Counted from the first letter of the stretch, positions 7,413-15,787 are shown. The stretch is 64,000 nucleotides of DNA from Spirochaetota bacterium (GCA_029265615.1 JAJUIB010000004.1:95913-159912), one strand, 5' to 3'. Made by a program: numbers and translations. Notes: a model not told the origin generated them from the letters alone.

Positions 7413-8828
7413 GTGGAACTCCGCGTCGCCGTCCACACCCTGGGCTGCAAGCTCAACCAGCTTGAATCCGAGTCGCTTGCCGACGCCTTTAGGCGCGCAG
7501 GCGCACGCCTTGTGCCCTTTGCGGCGGATGCCGAGCTCTACCTCGTCAACACCTGCACCGTGACGAGCAAGGCGGAACAAAAGGCGCGCCGCCAGATCCG
7601 CGCCGCGCTTGCCGCGCATCCCGGCGCGGTCGTCCTTGCGACGGGCTGTTACGCGCAGCTCGAGCCTGAGGCCCTCGAGGCCCTGAGCGAGCGCGTGTTT
7701 GTCCTGCCCGGCGAGGAGAAGTCCGCCCTTCTTGCGCTTGCAGGCTATCTTGCCGAGGAATGGCAGGGGCACGGCGACCTTGCCGAAGCCTTGCGCGAGT
7801 GGCGGCAGAGGCGCGCAGAAGGCGGGGCGACCCTCGACCCCTTCGCTTTTACGCCTGAGCTTTTCAGCTTCCATTCGCGGCCCGCGCTCAAGGTCCAGGA
7901 CGGTTGCAACAACCGCTGTAGCTATTGCCGCGTCTGCATCGCGCGCGGCCCCGCGCAGAGCCTTTCTGCGGACGAGGCGCTTGCGCGGCTTTGCACCCTC
8001 GAGGCCTCTGGCGCGCGCGAGGTGGTCCTTGCGGGGGTGAACCTCTCGCAGTACCGCGACGGCGAACGGGACTTTCCCGGCCTGGTGCGCCACCTCCTTG
8101 CAGGCTCGCGCCGCGTCGCGCTCCGCATTTCCTCCTACGAGCCTGATAAGGTGGATGCGGCCTTTGTCGAGCTCTTTGCCGATCATCGGGTCAGGCCGCA
8201 CGTCCACCTCGCGGTCCAATCGGGCTCCGACGCCGTTCTTGCCCGCATGGGGCGGGGCTACCGGCGCGCGGCGGTGCTTGCGGCCGCAAAGGCGCTACGC
8301 CGCGTGCGCCCCGAGATCTTTCTCGCCGCTGACCTCATCGTCGGCTTTCCCGGCGAGACCGAGGCGGATTTTGCTGCAAGCGCTGCGCTCTTCCACGAGG
8401 CGGGCCTTGCCTGGGTGCACGCCTTTCCCTTTTCGCCCCGCCCCGGAACCGCCGCCTTTGCCCTTACCCCGCGCGTGCCCGAACGCGTGGCGGGTAAGCG
8501 GGCCGCCGTCCTTGGCGGCCTTGCGCGGCGCGCAAAGGCCGCCTATGCGGAGCGCTTTTGGGGCGCCGAGCTTGAGGCCGTGCTTGAACGTGGCGCCGCG
8601 CTTTCAGGCGGGCAGGACGAGGAGGACGCGGAGGAGGAGCGTAGCTCCAATGTCCTCGGCTCAGGAGAGCAACTTGCGACCGCCGAGAACTACCTGAAGC
8701 TCGCCGTGTACGGCCTTCCCGCCGGGGCAGCGTCCAAGGCCCGGCCCGGGACGGCCATCCGCGTGAGGCTCGAGGGCCCCGGCTCAGGCGGCACCGACGC
8801 GCGAGCGTGCTTTCGTGCCTTCCTCTAG
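7413..8828 (+). CDS. mtaB: tRNA t6A37 methylthiotransferase MtaB
   Basis: 471 residues. An N-terminal MTTase domain holds three Cys positions (GCKLNQLE near residue 11, NTCTVTSKA near 46, TGCYAQ near 78) that bind the auxiliary 4Fe-4S cluster. The radical SAM motif is CNNRCSYC (CX3CX2C, about 165-172). The C-terminal TRAM-like part is short and divergent. The order and the VTSKAEQKARR motif fit MtaB (YqeV) better than MiaB or RimO. It converts t6A37 to ms2t6A37 in ANN-reading tRNAs. It starts with GTG (7413) one base after the TPR gene stop; the long upstream extension of the frame is antisense-like and rejected. Confidence 0.9.
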   Translation: MELRVAVHTLGCKLNQLESESLADAFRRAGARLVPFAADAELYLVNTCTVTSKAEQKARRQIRAALAAHPGAVVLATGCYAQLEPEALEALSERVFVLPGEEKSALLALAGYLAEEWQGHGDLAEALREWRQRRAEGGATLDPFAFTPELFSFHSRPALKVQDGCNNRCSYCRVCIARGPAQSLSADEALARLCTLEASGAREVVLAGVNLSQYRDGERDFPGLVRHLLAGSRRVALRISSYEPDKVDAAFVELFADHRVRPHVHLAVQSGSDAVLARMGRGYRRAAVLAAAKALRRVRPEIFLAADLIVGFPGETEADFAASAALFHEAGLAWVHAFPFSPRPGTAAFALTPRVPERVAGKRAAVLGGLARRAKAAYAERFWGAELEAVLERGAALSGGQDEEDAEEERSSNVLGSGEQLATAENYLKLAVYGLPAGAASKARPGTAIRVRLEGPGSGGTDARACFRAFL

Positions 8829-8847
8829 CCTGCCTGTAGGACTGGCC

Positions 8848-8875
8848 TTGATAAAGCGCCACAATGCGATACATT
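8848..8875 (+). promoter_or_regulatory. Predicted promoter of the first lipoprotein/barrel operon
   Basis: TTGATA (8848-8853), 16-bp spacer, TACATT (8870-8875). The leader to the ATG at 8939 is about 56 nt and contains AAGGAGG directly before the start. Confidence 0.45.
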
Positions 8876-8938
8876 CATAGGTACGGTTAAAGACGAGTAA
8901 CCTGGATGGGGATTCTTTTCGATCGGTAAGGAGGCGGT

Positions 8939-9775
8939 ATGAAACCGAACCTGCGCACGACCCGCACGACCCGCACGCCCTCGGCGTCGAAAGTCTTTGC
9001 GCTTGTGCTCTGCGCGGCCCTTGTGCTTTCGTCCTGCGAGGGTTTTTTCTCGACCAACCTGTTTACAAAGCTCCTCCCGCCTAAGGACTACACAAGCCTT
9101 TCGAGCGCGGAGCTTAGGGGCGAGGCCTACACCTCGGAGGGCCAGCTTGCGGCAACCTTTATCGCGGAGCTTAAGGCAGATCCTTCTGCGCGAACTGCTG
9201 TTCTTACCACGCTGGAGTACACGATGTCTTCTTCTTCTTCTTCTTCTTCTTCAGCAGCAGAAAAGCAGGAGGCCCTTGCCCTCTATGTCGACATCCAGCT
9301 TGCGACGACCGATGCCGGCACGGTGGTCAACAACGTGGTAGCCGCCATCACTGCGGGGCTTCCTGATTTTGCGAACAGCTCAGACCCAGCCGAAGATGCC
9401 GTTGCTTTTGTCAAATCCCTCCTCCCCGCGGCCCTCCTTACGGACGAAACGGCCTTTAAGAGCATGATTACGGCACTCACGACGGTTGATAAGAAGGTTA
9501 ATGCTGTGGTGGAGTCGAGCGTCGAAGGGACCTACAACGTCGGAAACCTTGCCCAGGCCGCCCTGGTCGCCGCCCTGGTCGCGGGGGTGCAGCCTAGTAA
9601 CAGCTCCACAGGGGAGACCGCTATTGCCGACGCCCTCTGGGATGCCATCAATGACACTACGGGTGCCATTTCGGGCATCACCCCGCCTGTTTTTGACGAT
9701 ACTTTCGACACGTCGCTTGAGTTGCTCCTCGCAGCCGCCGGCATCGATACGAGCGCGCTCAACAGCAATTCCTAA
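8939..9775 (+). CDS. Putative lipoprotein with poly-Ser tract (pair 1)
   Basis: 278 residues. The signal peptide ends in the lipobox-like LVLSSC (Cys near residue 34), so it is probably lipid-anchored. The body is rich in Ala/Thr/Ser and predicted helical, with no recognised domain. Nine consecutive Ser at about 97-105 come from eight TCT codons and one TCA. Start: ATG at 8939 after AAGGAGGCGGT. The next gene, an outer-membrane barrel, starts 10 nt after the stop. The same lipoprotein + barrel pair recurs at 11043-12904; the two lipoproteins share an FFSTNLF/LFTTSLG segment right after the lipidated Cys and a similar Ala-rich helical body. Role unknown; perhaps a partner of the barrel. Confidence 0.7.
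   Translation: MKPNLRTTRTTRTPSASKVFALVLCAALVLSSCEGFFSTNLFTKLLPPKDYTSLSSAELRGEAYTSEGQLAATFIAELKADPSARTAVLTTLEYTMSSSSSSSSSAAEKQEALALYVDIQLATTDAGTVVNNVVAAITAGLPDFANSSDPAEDAVAFVKSLLPAALLTDETAFKSMITALTTVDKKVNAVVESSVEGTYNVGNLAQAALVAALVAGVQPSNSSTGETAIADALWDAINDTTGAISGITPPVFDDTFDTSLELLLAAAGIDTSALNSNS
9227..9250 (+). repeat. TCT trinucleotide repeat, 8 units, in frame
   Basis: Eight perfect TCT codons followed by TCA encode a run of Ser in the lipoprotein. Slippage would change the length by whole residues without breaking the frame. Confidence 0.9.
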
Positions 9776-9785
9776 GGAGACGGCC

Positions 9786-10946
9786 ATGAAACGCATAGGT
9801 GGCATTGTCATCATCGCCCTTGTCGCCGCCTCGCTTGCGGCGGCAGAGCCCCTTTCAACGCTCTCGGCGAAAGATCCGCGGAGCATGGCGCTCGGCGGGA
9901 GCTTTATCTCCCTTGGGACGGGCTACGAGGCCCTTGCGGGCAATCCCGCGGCCTTTGCCCGCGACCGGGGCGAGCTCAGTATCGCGGACCTCTCCGCCTG
10001 GACCTACATAAAGCCGACTGAAGAAAATATTGCAAAGCTCGCCGAGCTTTCGGGTAGCGAGGAGGAGGTCGCCGCGACGCTGAACGACTTTATCACCGAC
10101 AACGGCTTTGGCGGCGGTCTTGCCCTCGGCATCGGCTACACGGGCCGCGGCCTTGGCATAGGAACCTACCTTGTCGCCGACTCCGCGATCGCAGGCACTA
10201 CGCTCATGGGCGCACAGATGCGGAGCGCCGCCGCCTTCAATGCGGTGCTGGGCCTTGCCGCGCCGATCAGGCTTGGCGCGCTCAAGCTCTCGCTCGGCGG
10301 CGATGTCCGCCCCTTCTTTCGCGCAGATTCTGACGGGCCTTGGGCCTTTTCAGAGATTTTCGGCGCCCTTATGGGTGAGGGCGCCGAGCCTGTCTCAGTC
10401 CTCGAGGGCCAGAAGGTGGTCTCGGGCTTTGGGCTTGCGATGGACTTTGGCGCGCGTCTTGAGCTTGGAAAGAGCCTGAGCATCGGCCTTGCCCTGCGCG
10501 ATCTAGCGCCAAGCTATCTCCTTACGGCGGGTACGCTCAGTGACCTCCTTGATGCGCTCTCCGCGGGGACGATCCCTGAGCCTGATTCTACGGATTCGGA
10601 GCGGCGCGCCGAGCTTACGCCCTTTCTTACGGCGGGGATCGCGCTCACGCCGCGCCTCATCCCCTATGTGCTTGAGCCTGCGCTCTATGTCGAGCTTCAG
10701 GACCCGATCGCGGTTATCAAGGACAACGCCTCCTTCTGGACCATGCTCCATGCGGGTGCCGAGCTTAAGCTTTTGAGCCTTATCTCGCTCCGCGCGGGAC
10801 TTAACCGCGGCTGGCCTTCCGCGGGTGTTGGCCTTGACCTCCTCTTTGTGCACATCAGTGCCTCCGTCTTCACGGAGGAGCTGGGGCGCCGGCCGGGCGA
10901 CGCCCCCCGCTCGGGCGCCTCGCTTGGCGTCGCGATTCGCTTCTAG
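9786..10946 (+). CDS. PorV/FadL-like outer-membrane beta-barrel protein (pair 1)
   Basis: 386 residues with an N-terminal signal peptide (cut after AAAE). The mature start DPRSMALGGSFISLGTGYEALAGNPAAFA is the signature of the PorV/TraF/DUF5723-like and treponemal UPF0164 (FadL-related) barrels. Alternating amphipathic strands follow and the chain ends in Phe (SLGVAIRF), as needed for BAM recognition. Start: ATG at 9786 after AAGGAGAC. It is co-transcribed with the lipoprotein upstream and resembles the barrel at 11762-12904. In T. pallidum related proteins are thought to be FadL-like transporters of hydrophobic compounds; the substrate here is unknown. Confidence 0.78.
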   Translation: MKRIGGIVIIALVAASLAAAEPLSTLSAKDPRSMALGGSFISLGTGYEALAGNPAAFARDRGELSIADLSAWTYIKPTEENIAKLAELSGSEEEVAATLNDFITDNGFGGGLALGIGYTGRGLGIGTYLVADSAIAGTTLMGAQMRSAAAFNAVLGLAAPIRLGALKLSLGGDVRPFFRADSDGPWAFSEIFGALMGEGAEPVSVLEGQKVVSGFGLAMDFGARLELGKSLSIGLALRDLAPSYLLTAGTLSDLLDALSAGTIPEPDSTDSERRAELTPFLTAGIALTPRLIPYVLEPALYVELQDPIAVIKDNASFWTMLHAGAELKLLSLISLRAGLNRGWPSAGVGLDLLFVHISASVFTEELGRRPGDAPRSGASLGVAIRF

Positions 10947-10989
10947 GCCTCGAGCAACCCCTCGGCTCGGCCGATAATGCGTAAAGGGT

Positions 10990-11017
10990 GGCGCCGCCCC
11001 GCCTGCGGGGCGGCGCC
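10990..11017 (+). promoter_or_regulatory. Very stable GC hairpin in the leader of the second lipoprotein operon
   Basis: A perfect 13-bp inverted repeat, GGCGCCGCCCCGC (10990-11002) and its complement (11005-11017), with a 2-nt gap. No T-run follows, so a classical terminator is unlikely. A GATAAT (10973-10978) lies just upstream and AGGAGG just downstream, so it may be an mRNA 5'-stabilising or regulatory stem, or a weak terminator for the first pair. Confidence 0.5.
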
Positions 11018-11042
11018 TGTGTCGAGGCCCAGGAGGTACGCC

Positions 11043-11750
11043 ATGCGGCGCCCCGCGTTCTGTCCGCTCTTTGTCGCCTGCGCCGTCCTTGCGACGGGCT
11101 GTCAGCAGCTTTTTACCACCTCGCTCGGAAGCTGGGCGGCACGGGAGGCGCCGCCCCTCCCTGCAAGCCTTACACAGGCCGATGCCACCCGGTACGCCGA
11201 GCTTGCGCTTACAAACCGGGACACTAAGCTCGCCGCCGCCCTCATGCCCGCGCTTAATGCCCTTGTTGCGGAAAATTCCGGCGACCCACAGCTCCTTGCC
11301 GCCGCGGCGGCGACGGCGGGCGTCGCTACGGGCCTCGACGACGCCTTGGCGACGGCGCTTAATGTGGTGGGACTTCAGGCATTGACGAGCAGCGACGGGC
11401 TTACGTCCGAGCAAACTGATGCGCTCGCCGCCGCCCTTGCCAGCGTGTCGGTAAGCGAGGATGCTGCGTCTATTTTCGGCGCGCTTGCCACGGCGAACGC
11501 GAGCGACCTTGCGGCGGCCGGCGCGACGGCAGGCACCTTTGTCGTCGCCGCCGCGGCGCTGCTCATCGATGCGGCAGGCGGCCAGGAGGGGATCAAAAAA
11601 CTTCTCGATGCCGCCACAGATAATGACCCCTCCATCGACCAAAACGTACAGTCGCAGGTTAAGCGCCTTCGTGATGCGGCGAGCGGCCAGTGGCCGGGGG
11701 ATCCGCTCGTTCAGGCGCTCACGGGCCTCCTTCCGGCCCTCAGTTCATGA
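11043..11750 (+). CDS. Putative lipoprotein (pair 2)
   Basis: 235 residues. The signal peptide carries a good lipobox, LATGC (Cys20). The mature protein is very Ala-rich and helical (repeated AAALAS and AAAATAG patches) and has no recognised domain. Start: ATG at 11043 after AGGAGGTACGCC. The first mature residues (CQQLFTTSLGSW) resemble those of the lipoprotein at 8939 (CEGFFSTNLFTK). The barrel gene follows after about 11 nt. It is therefore the second copy of the same two-gene module; sequence divergence suggests an old duplication. Function unknown. Confidence 0.72.
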   Translation: MRRPAFCPLFVACAVLATGCQQLFTTSLGSWAAREAPPLPASLTQADATRYAELALTNRDTKLAAALMPALNALVAENSGDPQLLAAAAATAGVATGLDDALATALNVVGLQALTSSDGLTSEQTDALAAALASVSVSEDAASIFGALATANASDLAAAGATAGTFVVAAAALLIDAAGGQEGIKKLLDAATDNDPSIDQNVQSQVKRLRDAASGQWPGDPLVQALTGLLPALSS

Positions 11751-11761
11751 GGGGGCCGGTG

Positions 11762-12904
11762 ATGCACCGAGGGCGTATACTTGTGGCCTGTGCCTTCCTC
11801 CTCCTTGTATCGGGGGCGGCCTGGGGCGAGGAGCTTGAAGCATTCAGTTTTCGCGATGCCCGCGAGATCGCCCTTGGGGGGCGGCATGCGGCGCTTTCTG
11901 GCGGCGCCGAAGCCTTTCTTGCCAATCCCGCAAGCCTTGGCGCGGCGCGGCCTGAGTTTTCGGCGGCACGGCTCGGCCTTGTCGCCTCGGGGCCGGTGTT
12001 CGACCTTGCAAATCTCGCGCTTGGAGCCGAAGGCGACATTGTTGCGGCGCTTTCCTCCCTCCTTGCAAAATACGACTACAAGCTCTACGCCGGATTTGAA
12101 CTTTCTGGTCCACTTGCCTTCGGGTATGTCGGCGAAGGGCTCGGCTTCGGTCTCTACAATCGGACGAGCCTTAAGGTCAATGCGGCGAGTATAGCGAGCG
12201 TGACGCTCCGCGCGCGCGAGGATGTCCTTATCGCGGGGGGCTACGCCTATCGCCAAGCGCTCGGCGGCGGCCATGCCCTCGATCTTGGGCTCCTGGCCAA
12301 GGGCTTTGTCCGGGCGGAACTTGGAATCACGACGACACTCCCCGGTCTCGAGGCGATCCTTGCAAACCCCCTCGCGCTCCTCGGCGAGCCCGTTGATCTT
12401 ACGACCGGCATCGGCCTTGATGCGGGACTCCGCTGGAATTGGAACGAGGTTTTGGCCGCGGGCCTCGTCTGCCGCGACGTCTACAGCCCCGCCCTTGTTG
12501 CCACCTTTGCTTGTCTGGACACGATCGGCGGGACGGCGAGTGCAACGAGATCGGCGCGCATCGCCCCCGACCTTGCCTTCGGTCTTGCCTGGTCGCCTCC
12601 CCTTAGGCGGCTCGGACGCTACCTCGACGGCATAAGCCTTGCCCTCGACTATGGGGATATGCTCGATCTTGCACGGCCCGTCCCGCGCAACGCCCTCCTC
12701 AACCTCGGTATCGGGCTTGAAGTTCGCGCGCTTGACATCCTCGCCTTCCGCATTGGCCTCTCCGAGGCCCTCCTCGCCGCGGGGCTGTCCTTTGATCTTG
12801 GCGCGCTCAGGCTGTGCGCTGCGGCCTGGGGCGACGAACTCGGCATCGAGCCGGGTGACCGGCCGGTCTACAATCTTCTTGTGAGCTTTGATTTTGTGTA
12901 CTAA
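11762..12904 (+). CDS. PorV/FadL-like outer-membrane beta-barrel protein (pair 2)
   Basis: 380 residues with a signal peptide (cut after AAWGE). The mature start SFRDAREIALGGRHAALSGGAEAFLANPASLG matches the PorV/UPF0164-type signature seen in the first pair. Strand-like alternation continues to a C-terminal FDFVY, an aromatic end suited to outer-membrane insertion. I prefer the ATG at 11762, which follows GAGGGGG at 5 nt; an ATG at 11747 overlaps the previous stop but has no ribosome-binding site. It pairs with the lipoprotein upstream. Function is inferred only from family resemblance. Confidence 0.76.
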   Translation: MHRGRILVACAFLLLVSGAAWGEELEAFSFRDAREIALGGRHAALSGGAEAFLANPASLGAARPEFSAARLGLVASGPVFDLANLALGAEGDIVAALSSLLAKYDYKLYAGFELSGPLAFGYVGEGLGFGLYNRTSLKVNAASIASVTLRAREDVLIAGGYAYRQALGGGHALDLGLLAKGFVRAELGITTTLPGLEAILANPLALLGEPVDLTTGIGLDAGLRWNWNEVLAAGLVCRDVYSPALVATFACLDTIGGTASATRSARIAPDLAFGLAWSPPLRRLGRYLDGISLALDYGDMLDLARPVPRNALLNLGIGLEVRALDILAFRIGLSEALLAAGLSFDLGALRLCAAAWGDELGIEPGDRPVYNLLVSFDFVY

Positions 12905-12922
12905 AAAGCGTGCGGGGTGCGG

Positions 12923-12952
12923 TTGACAGAGAGGCCGCCCTCCCGCTACTGT
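12923..12952 (+). promoter_or_regulatory. tRNA-Lys promoter
   Basis: TTGACA (12923-12928), 18-bp spacer, TACTGT (12947-12952). The tRNA starts 11 nt after the -10. Confidence 0.65.
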
Positions 12953-12963
12953 ACAGCTTATCC

Positions 12964-13036
12964 GGGCCGCTAGCTCAGTAGGTAGAGCAACGCCCTTTTA
13001 AGGCGTGGGTCACTGGTTCGAACCCAGTGCGGCTCA
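12964..13036 (+). tRNA. tRNA-Lys (anticodon TTT)
   Basis: 73 nt. The 7-bp acceptor stem (GGGCCGC with GCGGCTC, one G-U) closes; the anticodon stem ACGCC/GGCGT encloses CTTTTAA, giving anticodon TTT; the T-arm contains GGTTCGAACC. Discriminator A73; CCA is not encoded. Confidence 0.95.
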
Positions 13037-13300
13037 AAGGGTTTCTTTGTTGTATATGTGCGTACGCTATGAGCCTTCCGTAAACATAGCCGTGCTCCTC
13101 TTTCTCGCACGTTCGAAGTAGCGGTCGGCGATTCTTGAGCTCGGCCTCAAGGCGTGCAATCGGTGTGACGGCTTCTACCCCGTCGCGCGTGTTTACGGCA
13201 ATGCGATGAACTGTGCTGCTTGTGGCAAAACGGCGGGCGACCGATTGAACTCCGCCTCGTCGAAAGCCGTGTAATTAGTAACAATAAGCCGCTCGATCAT
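13037..13300 (-). pseudogene. Decayed gene fragment between an outer-membrane protein gene and tRNA-Lys
   Basis: A minus-strand ATG (13300-13298) overlaps the stop of the outer-membrane protein gene (ATGA) and opens a 35-codon frame ending at TAA (13195-13193). Shifting frame by one base just before that TAA gives continuous protein-like sequence (VNTRDGVEAVTPIARLEAELKNR and onward) that runs into the 3' end of tRNA-Lys. This looks like a formerly longer, translationally coupled gene broken by a frameshift and truncated at the tRNA. I cannot name the family. It could instead be a genuine 35-aa peptide followed by non-coding DNA. Confidence 0.35.
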
Positions 13301-14319
13301 TTTCCCGGCTCCGTGACCGTCCCGGAAGCCGCTCCCGCTGCCGGCTCGGCGGGCGCCGTTCCGGCGGGCGCCGGCGCAGGCGCCTTGCCTGCCGCCGCTT
13401 TTGCCTGCGCGCGCAAAAGCGCGGTGTCGAGCACAATGCCGAGGCTTGCGTCGAAGATAAAGGCGTCGGTCGCAGGCCCGCGGCCGGAAAGCGCCTCAAG
13501 GCCGAAGACGAAAAAGCCGCTATGAAGCTTTCCGCGCAGAGTAACGCCATCCGCTACGCGAACGTTCGTTTCTATGCCGAGAATGAGGCTCCCGAGCGCG
13601 TCGGTTGTGTCCGCGGCCTCGTAGTACTTGGAGCGGAGTTCATAGCCCGCCAGGGCAAGCAGGTTATAGGGGACGTTCTTTTTGAACACATCGACCGCGA
13701 GGCAGTAGCGCGACAGAGCGTCGACGATGCGTTTGCCCGAACTATCGGTTTCACTGAAGCGTTTTGCGGTCAGCCGTGCAAAGACGATGGCGTTCGGCAC
13801 GTAAAAGCCCGCCTCGAGCTCGGCAAGGGCTTGCGGTTCTTCGGCGAGTGAGTCGGCGAGGACGCCGACGGCAAGGCCGCCGTCGGAGCGCACGGCGGCG
13901 AAGGCGATGCCGGGGAGCTGGAAGCGCACCTGGGTCGAAAGCCCCGCGCTTAAGGGGGTGAGGGGTGAGTTGAAGGCGCCCACAAAGGGGCCGACGGAAA
14001 TGCGTGCGGGGCCCCGTTCGAACTGAATCTGCGCGTCGACGCGGTGGCGGAGCACGGGGTCGGTTTCATAGCTCACGCGGAAGGCCGCCTCGTCGCCGAG
14101 GGGGGCGCTGAGCCAGGCCGAGCCGCCGCCGAAGTAGTTGGTCGCCGGAAAGTCACCCGTGATCTGCGTTTGCGCCGACCAGGGAAAGTGAAGGTTGCCC
14201 GCGCGCCCCTCGATGCCGATTTCGAGCGCGTGGAGGGCGGGAACCGTCGTCATGACCGCGAAAAGCGAAAGAATGACGCTCCGGCCGGGCTTCCTAATTT
14301 GCTGGGATTCGTGCCGCAT
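13297..14319 (-). CDS. Predicted outer-membrane/periplasmic beta-rich protein with Ala/Pro tail
   Basis: 340 residues. A signal peptide is visible (about 15-32, ending ALHALE). The next 270 residues alternate hydrophobic and polar residues like an outer-membrane barrel (AFRVSYETDPVLRHRVDAQIQF, ARISVGPFVGAF). The last 40 residues are an Ala/Pro/Gly-rich tail (APAPAPAGTAPAEPAAG), unlike a normal barrel C-terminus. Start: ATG at 14319 after AAAAGGAGC. It follows another outer-membrane protein gene by 27 nt on the same strand, so both probably share one transcript. Function unknown. Confidence 0.65.
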   Translation of the reverse strand: MRHESQQIRKPGRSVILSLFAVMTTVPALHALEIGIEGRAGNLHFPWSAQTQITGDFPATNYFGGGSAWLSAPLGDEAAFRVSYETDPVLRHRVDAQIQFERGPARISVGPFVGAFNSPLTPLSAGLSTQVRFQLPGIAFAAVRSDGGLAVGVLADSLAEEPQALAELEAGFYVPNAIVFARLTAKRFSETDSSGKRIVDALSRYCLAVDVFKKNVPYNLLALAGYELRSKYYEAADTTDALGSLILGIETNVRVADGVTLRGKLHSGFFVFGLEALSGRGPATDAFIFDASLGIVLDTALLRAQAKAAAGKAPAPAPAGTAPAEPAAGAASGTVTEPGK

Positions 14320-14346
14320 CGCGCGCTCCTTTTGTGCGTCCCGAGC

Positions 14347-15561
14347 CTAAAACGAGGTTTTGGCCCCGATGAAGGGCCGGAACATGCCGTACCAGGTTGC
14401 GGGAAAGGGGAAAACCCGGAGATCGAGCTTGAAATTCCACTCAAGGCCCGAGGCGATGGCGGAGAAGTAGGGCGCTATGTCGACGGCGAGCGTGGTGTCG
14501 CTTGTGCTGGCGGTGGGGCGAAAGGCGAGGATGCTCTCGATGCCAAACTGCCGCGCCGATTCGAACATGTTGCCAAAGCGGAGGTTGAAGCCAAGGTCAA
14601 GGGCGCCCGTTTCCTGGGTGGGTTTTTGCCGGTAGACGGAGGGGTGGTAGAACACCGTGATGGCGAATAAGCCTGCGCCGAAATTCACGCGCGGTTCGAA
14701 AAGGAAGTAGAAGTTCTCGGCGGAGAGGCCTGCTTCAGGGTCGATGCGGGGTGCGCCCACCTGAGCATAGAACTCGCCTACCGATCCCGGGGCGTAGTAG
14801 AAGAGGAGGCCACCGCGGTAATAGCCGTACAGCGAACTTGTTGCATAGCTTGCACCCGCGAAGAGTTCGAGCTTGAGGCGGCCTGAGTCGAGCATGCCGC
14901 GGAGGTCCGCCGACCATTGGCCGGGGCCGAGATCGGCATCCTGGTACACGTAGAGGTAGCTTGCGGCGCGTGGCGCAACAAGGCCGATGCGGAATCCCGT
15001 GCCGTAGATCCCGTGGATGCCGTCATAGTAGACGCCGGGATTGCCCAGAATGCCTGAGGGGTAGACCATGGGCCCGCGCATCGCCGTCGTGAAGGGGGCG
15101 GCGCCGAAGAGTTCGATAAAGTCATCGCCGGCGCAGAGCGTGCCGAAATTGCCGATAAAGTAGCTTGCCTCGAGACCTGAAATGCCGAAAAGCCGCCGTG
15201 CGGTCAGGGCGACCGTGCGGAGGCGGAGGCCGGGGGCGTAGATGCGGTCGAGGAGGGCCGTCTTTTTTTCGTCGGAGTCAGGCCAGTCCGGTTTGACGCC
15301 CGAGAGCGTCGCAAGATCCTCTTCGACCTTGCTTGACAAAAAGTCGAGCTTAAGGAGGCCTGCGAACTTGTCGCCGCCCTTAATCGAGAGACCGAAATAG
15401 AGGCGGGAATCGACCGCATAAAGCCCCGTTCCCTCGTCGAGGCTCCCGTGGCTCAAGAGTTCAAGCTGGTCGACGCTGAGGCTTGCGGCATGGGCCGCAG
15501 GCGCAGCGGCCGCCGCAAGGGCAAAAAGGACGAGCTGGCGAAGGTGGGCTTTTCCGCGCAT
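14347..15561 (-). CDS. Predicted outer-membrane beta-barrel protein
   Basis: 404 residues. The signal peptide (about 8-28, cleavage after AHAAS) is followed by a Tyr/Phe/Gly-rich beta-strand pattern (SLYGYYRGGLLFYYAPGSVGEFYAQVG) and a C-terminal Phe (FIGAKTSF), as expected for a BAM-inserted barrel. I chose the ATG at 15561, which places the signal peptide near the N-terminus; a start at 15600 is less likely. It probably heads a two-gene operon with the downstream envelope protein. I do not recognise the family, and no active-site motif is visible. Confidence 0.68.
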   Translation of the reverse strand: MRGKAHLRQLVLFALAAAAAPAAHAASLSVDQLELLSHGSLDEGTGLYAVDSRLYFGLSIKGGDKFAGLLKLDFLSSKVEEDLATLSGVKPDWPDSDEKKTALLDRIYAPGLRLRTVALTARRLFGISGLEASYFIGNFGTLCAGDDFIELFGAAPFTTAMRGPMVYPSGILGNPGVYYDGIHGIYGTGFRIGLVAPRAASYLYVYQDADLGPGQWSADLRGMLDSGRLKLELFAGASYATSSLYGYYRGGLLFYYAPGSVGEFYAQVGAPRIDPEAGLSAENFYFLFEPRVNFGAGLFAITVFYHPSVYRQKPTQETGALDLGFNLRFGNMFESARQFGIESILAFRPTASTSDTTLAVDIAPYFSAIASGLEWNFKLDLRVFPFPATWYGMFRPFIGAKTSF

Positions 15562-15761
15562 GGCCTTGGGGCCTCCTCTGTGGTGCGTGGCGCGCTGCAT
15601 ACCTAGGAATTTTAGCGCTCCGGCAGGCGAAATGCACAGCCTCCGAGGCGGGATGCAAAAGCCGCCTTTTCATTATCGGCCATCGGCGCGCGGGGTGAAA
15701 CGCGAAAGCGCACATATCCTCCCCTCATGCGGCGGCGTTTTCGGAAGGGGCATTCGCGGCC

Positions 15762-15787
15762 TTGACGGAACGCCGCAACTATATAAT
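15762..15787 (+). promoter_or_regulatory. Predicted promoter of the chemotaxis operon
   Basis: A perfect TATAAT (15782-15787) lies 12 nt before the cheA ATG; TTGACG (15762-15767) is 14 bp upstream, shorter than usual. GGAGGA follows the -10 directly, so the leader is very short. Confidence 0.5.

Noticed and set aside
10503..11642. Minus-strand open frame of 379 codons opposite the barrel/lipoprotein genes
   Set aside because: Low-complexity basic composition, no motifs, no start signals; the plus-strand genes have signal peptides and ribosome-binding sites.
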